Of a DNA stretch of 52,599 nt, positions 24,440-33,733 are shown piece by piece (position 1 is the stretch's first letter; every line of letters begins with the position of its first letter). The DNA comes from Cellulomonas sp. B6 (lineage in GTDB: Bacteria > Actinomycetota > Actinomycetes > Actinomycetales > Cellulomonadaceae). The notes under the pieces were generated by a model. It was not told the DNA's origin. It did not search any database and was given only the letters and a program-made list of their open reading frames with translations. The DNA is taken from NCBI RefSeq assembly GCF_001462455.1, contig NZ_LNTD01000104.1, positions 1 through 52,599 of the forward strand. Reading direction: 5' to 3'. Position numbers and translations under genes: made by a program.

Positions 24440-25930
24440 TCAGTTGCCGGTGAGCTTCTCGCGCAGCGCCGCGAGCGCCTCGTCCGACGCGAGTGTGCCG
24501 GTGGCCTCCTCGGTCGCGGACGAGTACGTCGACGGGACCGCCCCGCCGCCACCGCTGGTGGCCGCAGCGCCGTTGTCCGAGTTCTGCGCGTCGAGGTCCG
24601 CCTGGGCCGCCGCGGCGACCTGCTTGCGGTGGGCCTCCCAGCGCTCGTGGGCGGCCGCGTACTGCGCCTCCCACGTCTCGCGCTGGGCGTCGAAGCCCTC
24701 GAGCCACTCGTTCGTCGTCGGGTCGAAGCCCTCGGGGTACTTGTAGTTGCCCTGCTCGTCGTACTCGGCCGCCATGCCGTACAGCGCGGGGTCGAAGTCG
24801 TCCGACTCGGGGTCGAAGCCCTCGTTCGCCTGCTTCAGCGACAGCGAGATGCGGCGACGCTCGAGGTCGATGTCGATGACCTTGACGAAGACGTCGTCGC
24901 CGACCTGCACGACCTGCTCGGGGATCTCGACGTGGCGCACGGCCAGCTCCGAGATGTGCACGAGGCCCTCGATGCCGTCCTCGACGCGCACGAACGCGCC
25001 GAACGGGACGAGCTTGGTGACCTTGCCGGGGACGACCTGGCCGATGGCGTGCGTCCGGGCGAACGCCTGCCACGGGTCCTCCTGCGTCGCCTTCAGCGAC
25101 AGCGAGACCCGCTCGCGGTCGAAGTCGACCTCGAGGACCTCGACCGTGACCTCCTGGCCGACCTCGACGACCTCGGAGGGGTGGTCGATGTGCTTCCAGG
25201 AGAGCTCGGAGACGTGCACGAGGCCGTCCACGCCGCCGAGGTCGACGAACGCACCGAAGTTGACGATCGAGGACACGACACCGGGGCGGACCTGGCCCTT
25301 CTGCAGGGTCTGCAGGAAGGTCGAGCGCACCTCGGACTGCGTCTGCTCGAGCCACGCGCGGCGCGACAGGACCACGTTGTTGCGGTTCTTGTCGAGCTCG
25401 ATGATCTTCGCCTCGATCTCCTTGCCGACGTACGGCTGGAGGTCGCGGACACGACGCATCTCGACGAGGGAGGCGGGCAGGAAGCCGCGCAGGCCGATGT
25501 CGAGGATGAGGCCACCCTTGACGACCTCGATGACGGTGCCGGTGACGACGCCGTCCTCCTCCTTGATCTTCTCGATCGTGCCCCACGCCCGCTCGTACTG
25601 AGCGCGCTTCTTGGACAGGATCAGCCGGCCTTCCTTGTCCTCCTTCTGGAGGACGAGGGCCTCGACCGCGTCGCCGACCTTGACGACCTCACCGGGGTCC
25701 ACGTCGTGCTTGATGGACAGCTCGCGGGAGGGGATGACGCCCTCGGTCTTGTAACCGATGTCGAGCAGGACCTCGTCGCGGTCGACCTTGACGATGGTGC
25801 CCTCGACGATGTCGCCATCGTTGAAGTACTTGATGGTGGCGTCGATCGCGGCGAGGAAGTCCTCGGCCGAACCGATGTCGTTCACCGCGACCTGCGGGGC
25901 GGCGGGCTTCGCGGGGGTGGAGATGCTCAT
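24440..25930 (-). CDS. rpsA: 30S ribosomal protein S1
   Basis: A 496-aa S1 with four S1/OB domains, as is usual for actinobacteria: about 40-105 (DGDIVEGTIVKVDRDEVLLD), 125-190 (GVVTGTVIEVVKGGLILD), 210-280 (GVVSSIVNFGAFVDL) and 295-365 (GKVTKLVPFGAFVRV), then an acidic and Ala-rich tail. It helps mRNA binding on the small subunit. ATG start in a 250-bp leader. The tail holds GFDPTTNEWLEGFD and low-complexity Ala/Gly/Ser. Confidence 0.96.
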   Translation of the reverse strand: MSISTPAKPAAPQVAVNDIGSAEDFLAAIDATIKYFNDGDIVEGTIVKVDRDEVLLDIGYKTEGVIPSRELSIKHDVDPGEVVKVGDAVEALVLQKEDKEGRLILSKKRAQYERAWGTIEKIKEEDGVVTGTVIEVVKGGLILDIGLRGFLPASLVEMRRVRDLQPYVGKEIEAKIIELDKNRNNVVLSRRAWLEQTQSEVRSTFLQTLQKGQVRPGVVSSIVNFGAFVDLGGVDGLVHVSELSWKHIDHPSEVVEVGQEVTVEVLEVDFDRERVSLSLKATQEDPWQAFARTHAIGQVVPGKVTKLVPFGAFVRVEDGIEGLVHISELAVRHVEIPEQVVQVGDDVFVKVIDIDLERRRISLSLKQANEGFDPESDDFDPALYGMAAEYDEQGNYKYPEGFDPTTNEWLEGFDAQRETWEAQYAAAHERWEAHRKQVAAAAQADLDAQNSDNGAAATSGGGGAVPSTYSSATEEATGTLASDEALAALREKLTGN

Positions 25931-26087
25931 GTAGGGGTGGGCTCCGATGCGGACAGGATGTAGTGCGGACAGGAGTGGTGCGGTCTCGGCAACAGCGCCG
26001 ATCGCCCGGGTGTTCCCGGACACCGCCCCCGACGTCGGCCGACGGCCGGACCACGAGCAGGTCGGGAACGCGAGAGCGCGCGTATCA

Positions 26088-26117
26088 CCGCCGTCCACCC
26101 TATCGGGTGGACGGCGG
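26088..26117 (-). terminator. Terminator after pfkA
   Basis: A perfect 13-bp stem (26088-26100 with 26105-26117) with a TATC loop, 64 bp after the pfkA stop and before the rpsA leader. Confidence 0.7.
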
Positions 26118-26180
26118 GAGAGGCAAAGCCGTCGTCGAGCGCCTCGCACGGCCCTGGCAGGGTCGGTCGACGCCGACCCG

Positions 26181-27206
26181 TCACGCCAGCGCGCGCGCGA
26201 CCGTCAGCATGTCCTGCGGGACGTGCTTGACCTTGCCCGCGATCTCCTCGATGGGCACCAGCACGACCTCCTCGCCGCGGATGGCGGTCATGACGTTGGT
26301 CGTGCCCGCGGTGACCGCGTCGATGGCCGCGACCCCGAACCGCGAGGCGAGGATCCGGTCCGCCGCCGTGGGGATGCCGCCGCGCTGGGTGTGCCCGAGC
26401 ACGGTGACGCGCGTGTCGAAGCCCGTGCGCTGCTCGATCTCGACCTTGAGCCGCTCGCCGATCGCGCCGGCGACGATCTCGCCGAACTTGCCGACCTGGG
26501 TCTCGTAGTGCATCGACGTGCCCTCGGCGGGGACCGCGCCCTCCGCGACCACGAGGATCGAGAAGCTCGCGTGCGCGCGGTGGCGGTGCTTGAGGAACTT
26601 CACGACCTTGTCGATGTCGAACGGGTCCTCGGGCGCGAGCACGAGCTCGGCGCCGCCCGCGATGCCCGACGTCACCGCGATCCAGCCGGCCGTGCGCCCC
26701 ATGACCTCGACGATCATCACGCGGTTGTGCGACTCGGCGGTGGTGTGGATGCGGTCGATCGCCTCGGTCGCGATGCTCACCGCGGTGTCGAAGCCGATCG
26801 ACGCGTCGGTGCCCCACACGTCGTTGTCGATCGTCTTGGGGATGCCGACGACCTTGACGCCCGCCTCCGCCACCTTGCTCGCCGCGTGCAGCGTGCCGTC
26901 GCCGCCGATGCAGATCAGCGCCTCGATGCGCTCGGCCTCGAGGGTCGCGAGCACGGCGTCGAGCCCGCCGTCGGACGCGTGCGGGTGGAACCGCGCGGTG
27001 CCGAGCAGCGTGCCACCGGTCGGCAGCACGTTGCGGATGTGCTGGCGCCCCATCGGCATGACGTCGCCGTCGACGACGCCCTTCCAGCCGTTGCGGAACC
27101 CGATGATCGAGTGGCCGTGCTCCCCCTCCCCCCGCTTGACGACCGCTCGGATCGCGGCGTTCAGGCCCGGGACGTCGCCGCCTCCGGTCAGCAGACCGAC
27201 TCGCAC
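26181..27206 (-). CDS. pfkA: 6-phosphofructokinase
   Basis: A 341-aa phosphofructokinase of the actinobacterial group. The phosphoryl-donor loop is GGDGTLHAA and the catalytic loop is PKTIDND. Gly in GGDG (rather than the Asp of PPi enzymes) predicts ATP use, while Lys before TIDND (Gly in E. coli) is the PPi-like or mixed type, as in ATP-dependent Streptomyces enzymes. GTG start with GAGGAG upstream. It lies between the peptide transporter and rpsA. Confidence 0.93.
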   Translation of the reverse strand: MRVGLLTGGGDVPGLNAAIRAVVKRGEGEHGHSIIGFRNGWKGVVDGDVMPMGRQHIRNVLPTGGTLLGTARFHPHASDGGLDAVLATLEAERIEALICIGGDGTLHAASKVAEAGVKVVGIPKTIDNDVWGTDASIGFDTAVSIATEAIDRIHTTAESHNRVMIVEVMGRTAGWIAVTSGIAGGAELVLAPEDPFDIDKVVKFLKHRHRAHASFSILVVAEGAVPAEGTSMHYETQVGKFGEIVAGAIGERLKVEIEQRTGFDTRVTVLGHTQRGGIPTAADRILASRFGVAAIDAVTAGTTNVMTAIRGEEVVLVPIEEIAGKVKHVPQDMLTVARALA

Positions 27207-27331
27207 GCTGCAGCTCCTCGTTCGCAGGGGTCACCCCCGGGAGAAGTCGGGGGGAGGTGGCCCGCTCCGACGCGGCGCCGTGACCACCCTAGCGAGTGAC
27301 GCGGGCCACGCGATCAGCCTTCGGTCCCGCA

Positions 27332-27360
27332 CGCGCCGTCGGACCAGCGCGGACGGCGCG
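27332..27360 (-). terminator. Terminator after the peptide ABC operon
   Basis: A 9-bp stem (27332-27340 with 27352-27360) and 11-base loop just after the ATPase stop. Confidence 0.5.
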
Positions 27361-27369
27361 CGCGGACCG

Positions 27370-29112
27370 TCACGCGGTACGCCCGAGGTCGAGGTCCCGA
27401 CCCGGGATCGCGTCGAGGAGCGTGCGCGTGTAGTCGGTGCGGGGCGACCCGAACACGTCGTCGACCGTGCCCTCCTCGACCAGGCGGCCCGCCTGCATGA
27501 CGCACACCCGGTCGGCGATCTGCCGCACCACCGCGAGGTCGTGGCTGATGAACAGGTAGGTCAGGCCGAGCCGGGACTGCAGGTCCGCCAGCAGGTGCAG
27601 GATCTGCGACTGCACGACGACGTCGAGCGCCGACACCGCCTCGTCGCACACCACGAGCTCGGGCTCGAGCGCCAGGGCCCGCGCGATCGCCACCCGTTGC
27701 CGCTGACCGCCCGAGAGCTCCGCCGGGTAGCGCCGCAGCAGGTCGGCGGGCAGGGCGACCTGGTCCATGAGCTCGCGCACGCGCGCCCGCCGCTGCGCGC
27801 GGTCACCCAGGCCGTGCGCGCGCAGCGGCTCCTCGACGGTCCGGTAGACGGTGAACAACGGGTCGAGCGACGCGTAGGGGTCCTGGAAGATCGGCTGCAC
27901 CCGACGTCGGAACGCCACCTCCGCCGCGCGGTCGCGCGACGCGACGTCGGCGCCGTCGAAGCGGATCGTCCCCGACGTCGGCGGCAGCAGGTCGAGCATC
28001 ATGCGCGCGACGGTCGACTTGCCCGATCCCGACTCCCCCACCACGGCGAGGGTCCGGCCACGCGGCACGACGAAGCTGACGTCGTCGACCGCCGTGAGGT
28101 CGGCGCCGCGCCCGAGCAGCCCACGACCGCGCAGCCGGAACACCTTGGTGACGTGCTCGACCTCGACGAGCGGCGGCGCCTGCCCGGGCGCACGCCCCGC
28201 GTCCGCGGCGGTACCGACACCGGCGGGCGCGAGCAGGTCCTCGCCCGCCGGCTGCACGACCTCGACGCCCTGCCGCGCGAGCTCGATGCGCCGCGAGGCC
28301 AGCGACGGGGCCGCCGCGAGCAGCCGCCGCGTGTACGCGTGCTGCGGGTCGGTGAGCAGCGTGCGCGCGTCGCCCTGCTCGACGACCTCGCCGCGGTACA
28401 TGACCACGACGCGGTCGGCGCGCTCGGCCGCCAGGCCCAGGTCGTGCGTGATGAGCAGCACGGCCACGCCGAGCCGGTCCGTGAGGTCGGTCAGCCCGTC
28501 GAGGATCGTGCGCTGCACGGTGACGTCGAGCGCGGACGTGGGCTCGTCGGCGATGAGGAGCTGCGGCCGGGCCGCGAGCCCCATCGCGATGAGCGCACGC
28601 TGCCGCATGCCGCCCGAGAACTCGTGCGGGTACTGCTGCGCCCGGCGTGCGGCGTCCGGCAGGCCGGCCTCGGCGAGCAGCTCTACGGTCCGCGCCCGCA
28701 CGCCGCGGCCACGCACGACACCGTTGTCGACCAGCGCCTCGTCGATCTGCGCACCCACCCGCCGCACCGGGTTGAGGTTGGACATCGGGTCCTGCGGCAC
28801 CATCGCGATCCGCGATCCCCGCAGGCGGTGCATCGCGGCGTCGTCGTGGCCCACGAGGTCCTCGCCGTCGAACAGGATCTGCCCGCCGGTGACGGCGCCG
28901 TTGCCGGCGAGCAGGCCGATGACGGCCGCCGCGGTCGTGGACTTGCCGGACCCCGACTCCCCCACGACCGCGACGGTCTCGCCGGCCCGGACGTCGAAGG
29001 ACACGCCGCGCACGGCCGTCGAGCTCCCGGCCTCCGTGCGGAACGTGACCTCCAGGTCGCGGATGCTCAGCAGCGGCCCCGCCGCTGCCCCGGGTGCGTC
29101 GGTCACGGTCAT
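27370..29112 (-). CDS. Peptide ABC transporter ATPase, fused DppD-DppF type
   Basis: A 580-aa protein with two complete ABC domains in one chain. Domain 1: Walker A GESGSGKST, signature SGGMRQRALIA, Walker B LLIADEPTSALD. Domain 2: Walker A GESGSGKST, signature SGGQRQRVAIARA, Walker B LVVCDEAVSALD. The linker (about residues 280-330) is low complexity. Energises import by the two permeases upstream. The fusion is common in actinobacteria. The ATG overlaps the permease stop (ATGA) and has GGAGG just upstream. The second Walker B reads DEAVSALD rather than DEPxSALD. Confidence 0.93.
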   Translation of the reverse strand: MTVTDAPGAAAGPLLSIRDLEVTFRTEAGSSTAVRGVSFDVRAGETVAVVGESGSGKSTTAAAVIGLLAGNGAVTGGQILFDGEDLVGHDDAAMHRLRGSRIAMVPQDPMSNLNPVRRVGAQIDEALVDNGVVRGRGVRARTVELLAEAGLPDAARRAQQYPHEFSGGMRQRALIAMGLAARPQLLIADEPTSALDVTVQRTILDGLTDLTDRLGVAVLLITHDLGLAAERADRVVVMYRGEVVEQGDARTLLTDPQHAYTRRLLAAAPSLASRRIELARQGVEVVQPAGEDLLAPAGVGTAADAGRAPGQAPPLVEVEHVTKVFRLRGRGLLGRGADLTAVDDVSFVVPRGRTLAVVGESGSGKSTVARMMLDLLPPTSGTIRFDGADVASRDRAAEVAFRRRVQPIFQDPYASLDPLFTVYRTVEEPLRAHGLGDRAQRRARVRELMDQVALPADLLRRYPAELSGGQRQRVAIARALALEPELVVCDEAVSALDVVVQSQILHLLADLQSRLGLTYLFISHDLAVVRQIADRVCVMQAGRLVEEGTVDDVFGSPRTDYTRTLLDAIPGRDLDLGRTA

Positions 29113-30050
29113 CGCCTCCTCGATCGCGGGTCGAGGGCCTCGCGCAGCGCCTCGCCGAACAACGTGAACCCGAGCGCCGTGACGGAGATGCACACGCCCG
29201 GCCACAGGGCGAGCCGCGGGGCGATCTCGAGCTCGTTCTGCGCGGCCACGAGCATGCGTCCCCACTCGGCCGTGGTCGGCGAGCCTCCGCCGAGGCCCAG
29301 GAAGGACAGCGCCGCGGCCTCGATGACGGCGGTCGCGAGCAGCAGCGTCGCCTGCACGATCACGGGCGAGACGCTGTTGGGCAGCACGTGGCTCATCGTC
29401 ACGGTCCGCCGGGACAGCCCCAGCGAGCGCGCCGCGAGCACGTAGTCCTGCCCGCGCTGCGCGAGCATCGACCCACGCAGCAGCCGCGCGAAGACGGGCA
29501 CCTGCACGACGCCGATCGCGATGACGACGGCCGACGGCGTCTGCCCGGCGACGGCGGCGATGGAGACCGCGAGCAGCAGGCTGGGCACGGCGAGCATGAG
29601 GTCGACCAGCCGCATGGCGGCCGAGTCGACCCAGCCCCCGAAGGCTCCCGCCAGCAGCCCGATCACGGCACCGCCGGCCAGGCCCAGGAGCGTGGCGAGC
29701 ACGCCGATCAGCAGCGAGGACCGGGCGCCCCACACGAGCTGCGAGAGCACGTCGGCGCCGTAGCGGTCGACGCCCAGCGGGTGCGCGGCCGACGGACCCG
29801 GGATGAACGTGGGGCGCACGTCGGCCCGGCCCGGCAGGGCGCCCGCCGGGAACTGCGCGAGGACCGGCGCGAGCAGCGCGACGACGACGAACGCGACGAC
29901 GATCGCCGCACCGAGCAGTGCCGCGGGGTTGCGGACCAGCCGGCGGGCCGCGACCCGCCACAGGGCCTCGCCGGCGCGGCGGTCCTCCGCGAGCGCGTCG
30001 CCGGCGTCGACGGGCGGCTGCGGGACCTCGTACACCTCGGGTGCGCTCAT
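29109..30050 (-). CDS. Peptide ABC transporter permease, DppC type
   Basis: A 313-aa inner-membrane permease with an N-terminal OppC-type leader segment and six membrane helices; the conserved ATPase-contact loop reads DYVLAARSLGLSRRTVTMSHVLPN. Overlaps both neighbours by ATGA, so the four-gene operon is translationally coupled. Confidence 0.92.
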   Translation of the reverse strand: MSAPEVYEVPQPPVDAGDALAEDRRAGEALWRVAARRLVRNPAALLGAAIVVAFVVVALLAPVLAQFPAGALPGRADVRPTFIPGPSAAHPLGVDRYGADVLSQLVWGARSSLLIGVLATLLGLAGGAVIGLLAGAFGGWVDSAAMRLVDLMLAVPSLLLAVSIAAVAGQTPSAVVIAIGVVQVPVFARLLRGSMLAQRGQDYVLAARSLGLSRRTVTMSHVLPNSVSPVIVQATLLLATAVIEAAALSFLGLGGGSPTTAEWGRMLVAAQNELEIAPRLALWPGVCISVTALGFTLFGEALREALDPRSRRR

Positions 30051-31051
30051 CGCGTCCTCATCCTCGGGTCGATCAGGCCGTACGACACGTCCACCGCGAG
30101 GTTCACGAGGGCGTAGACCACGGCGATGAGCAGGATGAAGCCCTGCAGCACCGCGTAGTCGAGGTTGAACACGGAGTCGGCGAGGAACTTGCCGATCCCG
30201 GGGTAGGCGAAGACGGTCTCGGTGAGCACGGCTCCCGACAGCAGGAGCCCGACCTGGAGGCCGATCGTCGTGGACACCGGGAGCATCGCGTTGTGCAGGA
30301 TCACGCGGCGCCGCACGTGCGGCGCCGACAGCCCCTTCGCGCGCGCGGTGCGGACGTAGTCGGCGTGCTGCACGTCGATGACCGACGCCCGCGTGATGCG
30401 CGCGATGATCGCGAGCGGGATCGACCCGAGCGCGAGCGCGGGCAGCACGAGGTGCACGACCGCGTCCCAGCTCGCGTCCCACTCGCGCGTCATGAGTCCG
30501 TCGAGCACGTAGAAGCCCGTGGGGTGGGTCGCGATCATCGCGGGGTCCTGCCGCCCCGAGGACGGGAACCATCCCAGCTGCACCGCGAAGAGCCACTTGA
30601 GCAGGAACGCGAGGAAGAACACGGGCACCGTCACGCCGAGCAGCGAGATCACGACCGCGGCGTGGTCGACCGCGCGCCCCTGGTACCGCGCGGCGAGGTA
30701 GCCGAGCGGGATGCCCAGCCCGACGGCCACGACGAGCGCCACGAGCGACAGCTCGACGGTCGCGGGGAACCGGTTGAGGAACTCGTCGAGCACGGGACGT
30801 CCGGTGCGGGTCGACACGCCGAAGTTGCCCTGCAGCAGCTGGCCGAGCCACTGCACGTACTGCTGCGGCAGCGGCCTGTCGAAGCCGTACAGCTGGTTGA
30901 TCCGCTCCACCGCCTCCGGGGTCGCGCGCTCCCCCAGGAGGGCCGTCGCCGGCCCTCCCGGGAGAGCACGCACCCACAGGAACAGCAGGACCGACAACCC
31001 GAGCAGGGTCGGGACGAGCAGCGCGAGGCGCCGCATGATCAGTCGGGTCAT
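30047..31051 (-). CDS. Peptide ABC transporter permease, DppB type
   Basis: A 334-aa permease. The N-terminal GLSVLLFLWVRALPGGPA and the ATPase-contact loop YVRTARAKGLSAPHVRRRVILHN are typical of OppB/DppB. It partners the DppC-type protein. Starts 17 bp after the binding-protein stop. Confidence 0.92.
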   Translation of the reverse strand: MTRLIMRRLALLVPTLLGLSVLLFLWVRALPGGPATALLGERATPEAVERINQLYGFDRPLPQQYVQWLGQLLQGNFGVSTRTGRPVLDEFLNRFPATVELSLVALVVAVGLGIPLGYLAARYQGRAVDHAAVVISLLGVTVPVFFLAFLLKWLFAVQLGWFPSSGRQDPAMIATHPTGFYVLDGLMTREWDASWDAVVHLVLPALALGSIPLAIIARITRASVIDVQHADYVRTARAKGLSAPHVRRRVILHNAMLPVSTTIGLQVGLLLSGAVLTETVFAYPGIGKFLADSVFNLDYAVLQGFILLIAVVYALVNLAVDVSYGLIDPRMRTR

Positions 31052-31068
31052 CGGGTGGTGCCGCTCCC

Positions 31069-32742
31069 TCAGTCGCCGAGCGTGACGACGTTGTAGACCT
31101 CGTCCTGGACCGGCGAGGCCGGGTAGCCGTGGACGTCGGCCTTGAACGCGAGCGACGGGACCGGGTGCGCGAGCGGGACCCCGGGCAGGAAGTCCATGAT
31201 CGCGGCGTTGGCCTTCTCGTACGCGGCCTTCTGGTCGTCGATGTCGGCGACGTAGCGCGCGTCGTTCACGGCCGAGAACAGGGCGGGGTCGTCGAAGCCC
31301 CACTCGTTCGACGCGCCTCCGAAGAAGACCCCGATGAAGTTGTAGGTGTCGTTGTAGTCGCCGGTCCACCCGAGCAGGTGCAGGCCGTGGTCGGCGCCGC
31401 CCTGGATCTTGTCGAGGTACTCCGGGTTCCACGGGTCGGGCACGGCGTTGACGGTGATCCCGACGGCCTCGAGGTCCGCCGACACGGCTGTGAAGACCTG
31501 CTCGGGGGTCGGCATGTAGGGCCGCGACACGTTGGTCGGGTAGTTGAAGTCGATCGTCAGGTCGGACTTCCCGGCCTCCGCGAGCAGGGCCTTCGCCTTC
31601 TCGGGGTCGTAGTCGTACGTCGTCACGTCGGGGTTCCAGCCCGCGACCGACGGCGGTACGAAGTTGGTCGCGACCTCGGTGCCCTCGGGCAGCGTCTGCG
31701 CGACCAGCGCCTCCTTGTTGATCGCGTGCGCGATCGCCTGCCGCACGCGCAGGTCGGCGAGGTCGGGGTTCGCCTGGTTCATGCCCAGGTAGAGGATGTT
31801 GAAGGGCTCGCGGTTGACGATCTGGAACCCGGCCTCCTCGAGCGCGACGACGTCGGCGGGTCCGACGAGGTCGTACCCGTCGACGTCACCGGCCTGCAGC
31901 GCCTGCCGGCGTGCGGTCGCGTCGGAGATGATCGGGAAGACGATGCGGCGCACCTGCCCCTGCTCGCCCCAGTAGTCGTCGTAGGCCGTCAGGACGACCT
32001 GCTCGCCCGGGCTCCACGACTCGAACGTGTACGGACCGGTGCCCGTCGGGTGACCCGTCGCGTACGCGGGCAGCACGGGGGCGTCGCCCTCGCCCGTGAC
32101 GCCGTCGGCGTCGTACTCCTGCAGCGCGGTCGGCGACTGCATGGAGAACGCCGGGAGCGAGAGCGCCGAGACGAGCTCGGGCAGCGGGCTCTTGAGGTGC
32201 ACGACCGCCGTGCTCGCGTCGGGTGCCTCGCACGACTCGTACTTGCCGGTGCCGTTCAGCTTCTCGACGTCGCTCGTCGCGAAGCCGCCGTTGACCTTCT
32301 GCCAGTAGTACGACAGCGACTCGGACTGCAGGACGCCGGTGAAGCCGTTCCAGCGCTCGAAGTTGTAGCAGACGGCGTCGGCGTCGAAGTCGGTGCCGTC
32401 GTGGAAGGTCACGCCCTCCTTGAGCTGGAACGTGTACTGCAGGCCGTCGTCGCTGACCTCCCACGACTCGGCGAGCAGCGGCGCCGGGTCGGCCGTCCCG
32501 GGCTCGACGCCGACGAGCCCCTCGAAGATCTGCCGCGCGACGCGGAACGACTCGCCGTCGTTGGCCAGCGCGGGGTCGAGCGAGGCGGGGTCGGACGACG
32601 CCGCGAAGATGAACGTGTCACGTCCGCCCCCGGTCGCACCGTCGGTCGTGCCGCCCTGGGAGTCGCGGTCGCTCGCGGCGCACGCGGTGAGCGCGAGCCC
32701 CGCCACGACGCCGACCGCGACGATCTGCCACCTGCTCTTCAC
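31069..32742 (-). CDS. Peptide-binding lipoprotein (family 5 solute-binding protein)
   Basis: A 557-aa extracellular binding protein that captures di/oligopeptides for the transporter below. Residues 1-20 form a lipoprotein signal peptide with lipobox LTAC; the rest matches the SBP_bac_5/DppA-OppA fold (TFIFAASSDPASLDPA). The GTG at 32742 is preferred to the GTG at 32751, because AAGGGTGG lies 5 bp before it. First gene of the operon, with a long divergent upstream region holding an inverted repeat. The actual ligand (peptide versus other) cannot be read. Confidence 0.92.
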   Translation of the reverse strand: MKSRWQIVAVGVVAGLALTACAASDRDSQGGTTDGATGGGRDTFIFAASSDPASLDPALANDGESFRVARQIFEGLVGVEPGTADPAPLLAESWEVSDDGLQYTFQLKEGVTFHDGTDFDADAVCYNFERWNGFTGVLQSESLSYYWQKVNGGFATSDVEKLNGTGKYESCEAPDASTAVVHLKSPLPELVSALSLPAFSMQSPTALQEYDADGVTGEGDAPVLPAYATGHPTGTGPYTFESWSPGEQVVLTAYDDYWGEQGQVRRIVFPIISDATARRQALQAGDVDGYDLVGPADVVALEEAGFQIVNREPFNILYLGMNQANPDLADLRVRQAIAHAINKEALVAQTLPEGTEVATNFVPPSVAGWNPDVTTYDYDPEKAKALLAEAGKSDLTIDFNYPTNVSRPYMPTPEQVFTAVSADLEAVGITVNAVPDPWNPEYLDKIQGGADHGLHLLGWTGDYNDTYNFIGVFFGGASNEWGFDDPALFSAVNDARYVADIDDQKAAYEKANAAIMDFLPGVPLAHPVPSLAFKADVHGYPASPVQDEVYNVVTLGD

Positions 32743-32803
32743 TGGTGCCACCCTTCGTCAGGACGCAGCGGTGCGCTGCGCCGTGCGGAACCCCCGCGAC
32801 GGT

Positions 32804-32823
32804 AGGTGTGCTGTGTCACACCT
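32804..32823. promoter_or_regulatory. Inverted repeat in the divergent promoter region
   Basis: AGGTGTG-CTGTGT-CACACCT, perfect 7-bp arms, with an outer GGTA/TACC pair (32801-32804, 32828-32831). It lies between the peptide transporter operon and the methyltransferase gene; a likely binding site for a dimeric regulator, otherwise a leader hairpin. Confidence 0.5.
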
Positions 32824-32867
32824 GTGTTACCGCTGGGTACGCGTTGTGATGCGGACACACTGGTCAC

Positions 32868-33698
32868 GTGGCTCACGGACCCCAGGACGACGACGCGCTC
32901 GCCGACGCGGGCTACCACGACGTGCCCGCCGAGGCCGGGGGCCGGGCGGCCCGCGGCTGGTGGGACGCGAACGCCGCGGAGTACCTCGACGAGCACGGCG
33001 ACTTCCTCGGGCCGGCCGACCTGCTGTGGTGCCCCGAGGGCCTGCGCGAGTCGCAGGCCCGTCTGCTGGGCGACGTGCGCGGCGCGCGTGTCCTCGAGGT
33101 CGGCGCCGGGGCCGCGCAGGGCTCGCGGTGGCTGCGCACGGTCGCGGGCGCCCAGGCCGTCGCGACCGACGTGTCCGCCGGGATGCTGGCGGCGGCCGCG
33201 CGCCTCGACGCGGCGGTCGGCACCCGGACGCCCGTCGTGCAGGCCGACGCCCGGGTGCTGCCGTTCGCCGACGCGTCGTTCGACGTGGTGTTCACGGCGT
33301 TCGGCGCGCTGCCGTTCGTGCCCGACCCCGAGCGTGTGCACCGCGAGGTCGCGCGCGTGCTGCGCCCGGGCGGGAGCTGGGTCTTCTCGGTGACGCACCC
33401 GCTGCGCTGGGCGTTCCCCGACGACCCGAGCGAGCACGGGCTGACGGCGACGCGCTCGTACTTCGACCGCCGCCCGTACGTCGAGACCGCGGCCGACGGC
33501 CGCGTGCTGTACGCCGAGTACCACCGCACGGTCGCCGACCACGTCGCCGACGTCGTGGGCGCCGGGCTCGTGCTCGACGGCCTGGTCGAGCCCGAGTGGC
33601 CGGCGGGCCACGAGCGCGTGTGGGGCGGGTGGGGGCCGGTGCGCGGCGCCCGGCTGCCCGGGACGCTGATCGTGCGCACGCACCGACCGCTCGCCTGA
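32868..33698 (+). CDS. Class I SAM-dependent methyltransferase
   Basis: A 276-aa methyltransferase. SAM motif I is VLEVGAGAAQGSRWL, followed by ATDVSAGML, the motif ADASFDVVFTAFGALPFVPD, and LRPGGSWVFSVTHP, the ubiE/methyltransf_11 pattern. Substrate unknown. GTG start, CACACT 6 bp upstream, no ribosome site. The gene is divergent from the peptide transporter. Confidence 0.87.
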   Translation: MAHGPQDDDALADAGYHDVPAEAGGRAARGWWDANAAEYLDEHGDFLGPADLLWCPEGLRESQARLLGDVRGARVLEVGAGAAQGSRWLRTVAGAQAVATDVSAGMLAAAARLDAAVGTRTPVVQADARVLPFADASFDVVFTAFGALPFVPDPERVHREVARVLRPGGSWVFSVTHPLRWAFPDDPSEHGLTATRSYFDRRPYVETAADGRVLYAEYHRTVADHVADVVGAGLVLDGLVEPEWPAGHERVWGGWGPVRGARLPGTLIVRTHRPLA

Positions 33699-33704
33699 GC
33701 ACGA

Positions 33705-33730
33705 GGTCCGGGCCCGGCGGCGGGCCGACC
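33705..33730. terminator. Hairpin between methyltransferase and symporter genes
   Basis: A 6-bp GC stem (33711-33716 with 33721-33726) extended by GGTC/GACC across a 2-base bulge, in the 35-bp convergent spacer. Confidence 0.45.
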
Positions 33731-33733
33731 CCG

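Noticed and set aside
29109..30977. Long single frame suggesting a fusion of the two peptide permeases
   Set aside because: The DppC-type ATG at 30050 lies in an ATGA overlap with the DppB stop; the upstream part of the frame is an antisense-like shadow of DppB in another frame.
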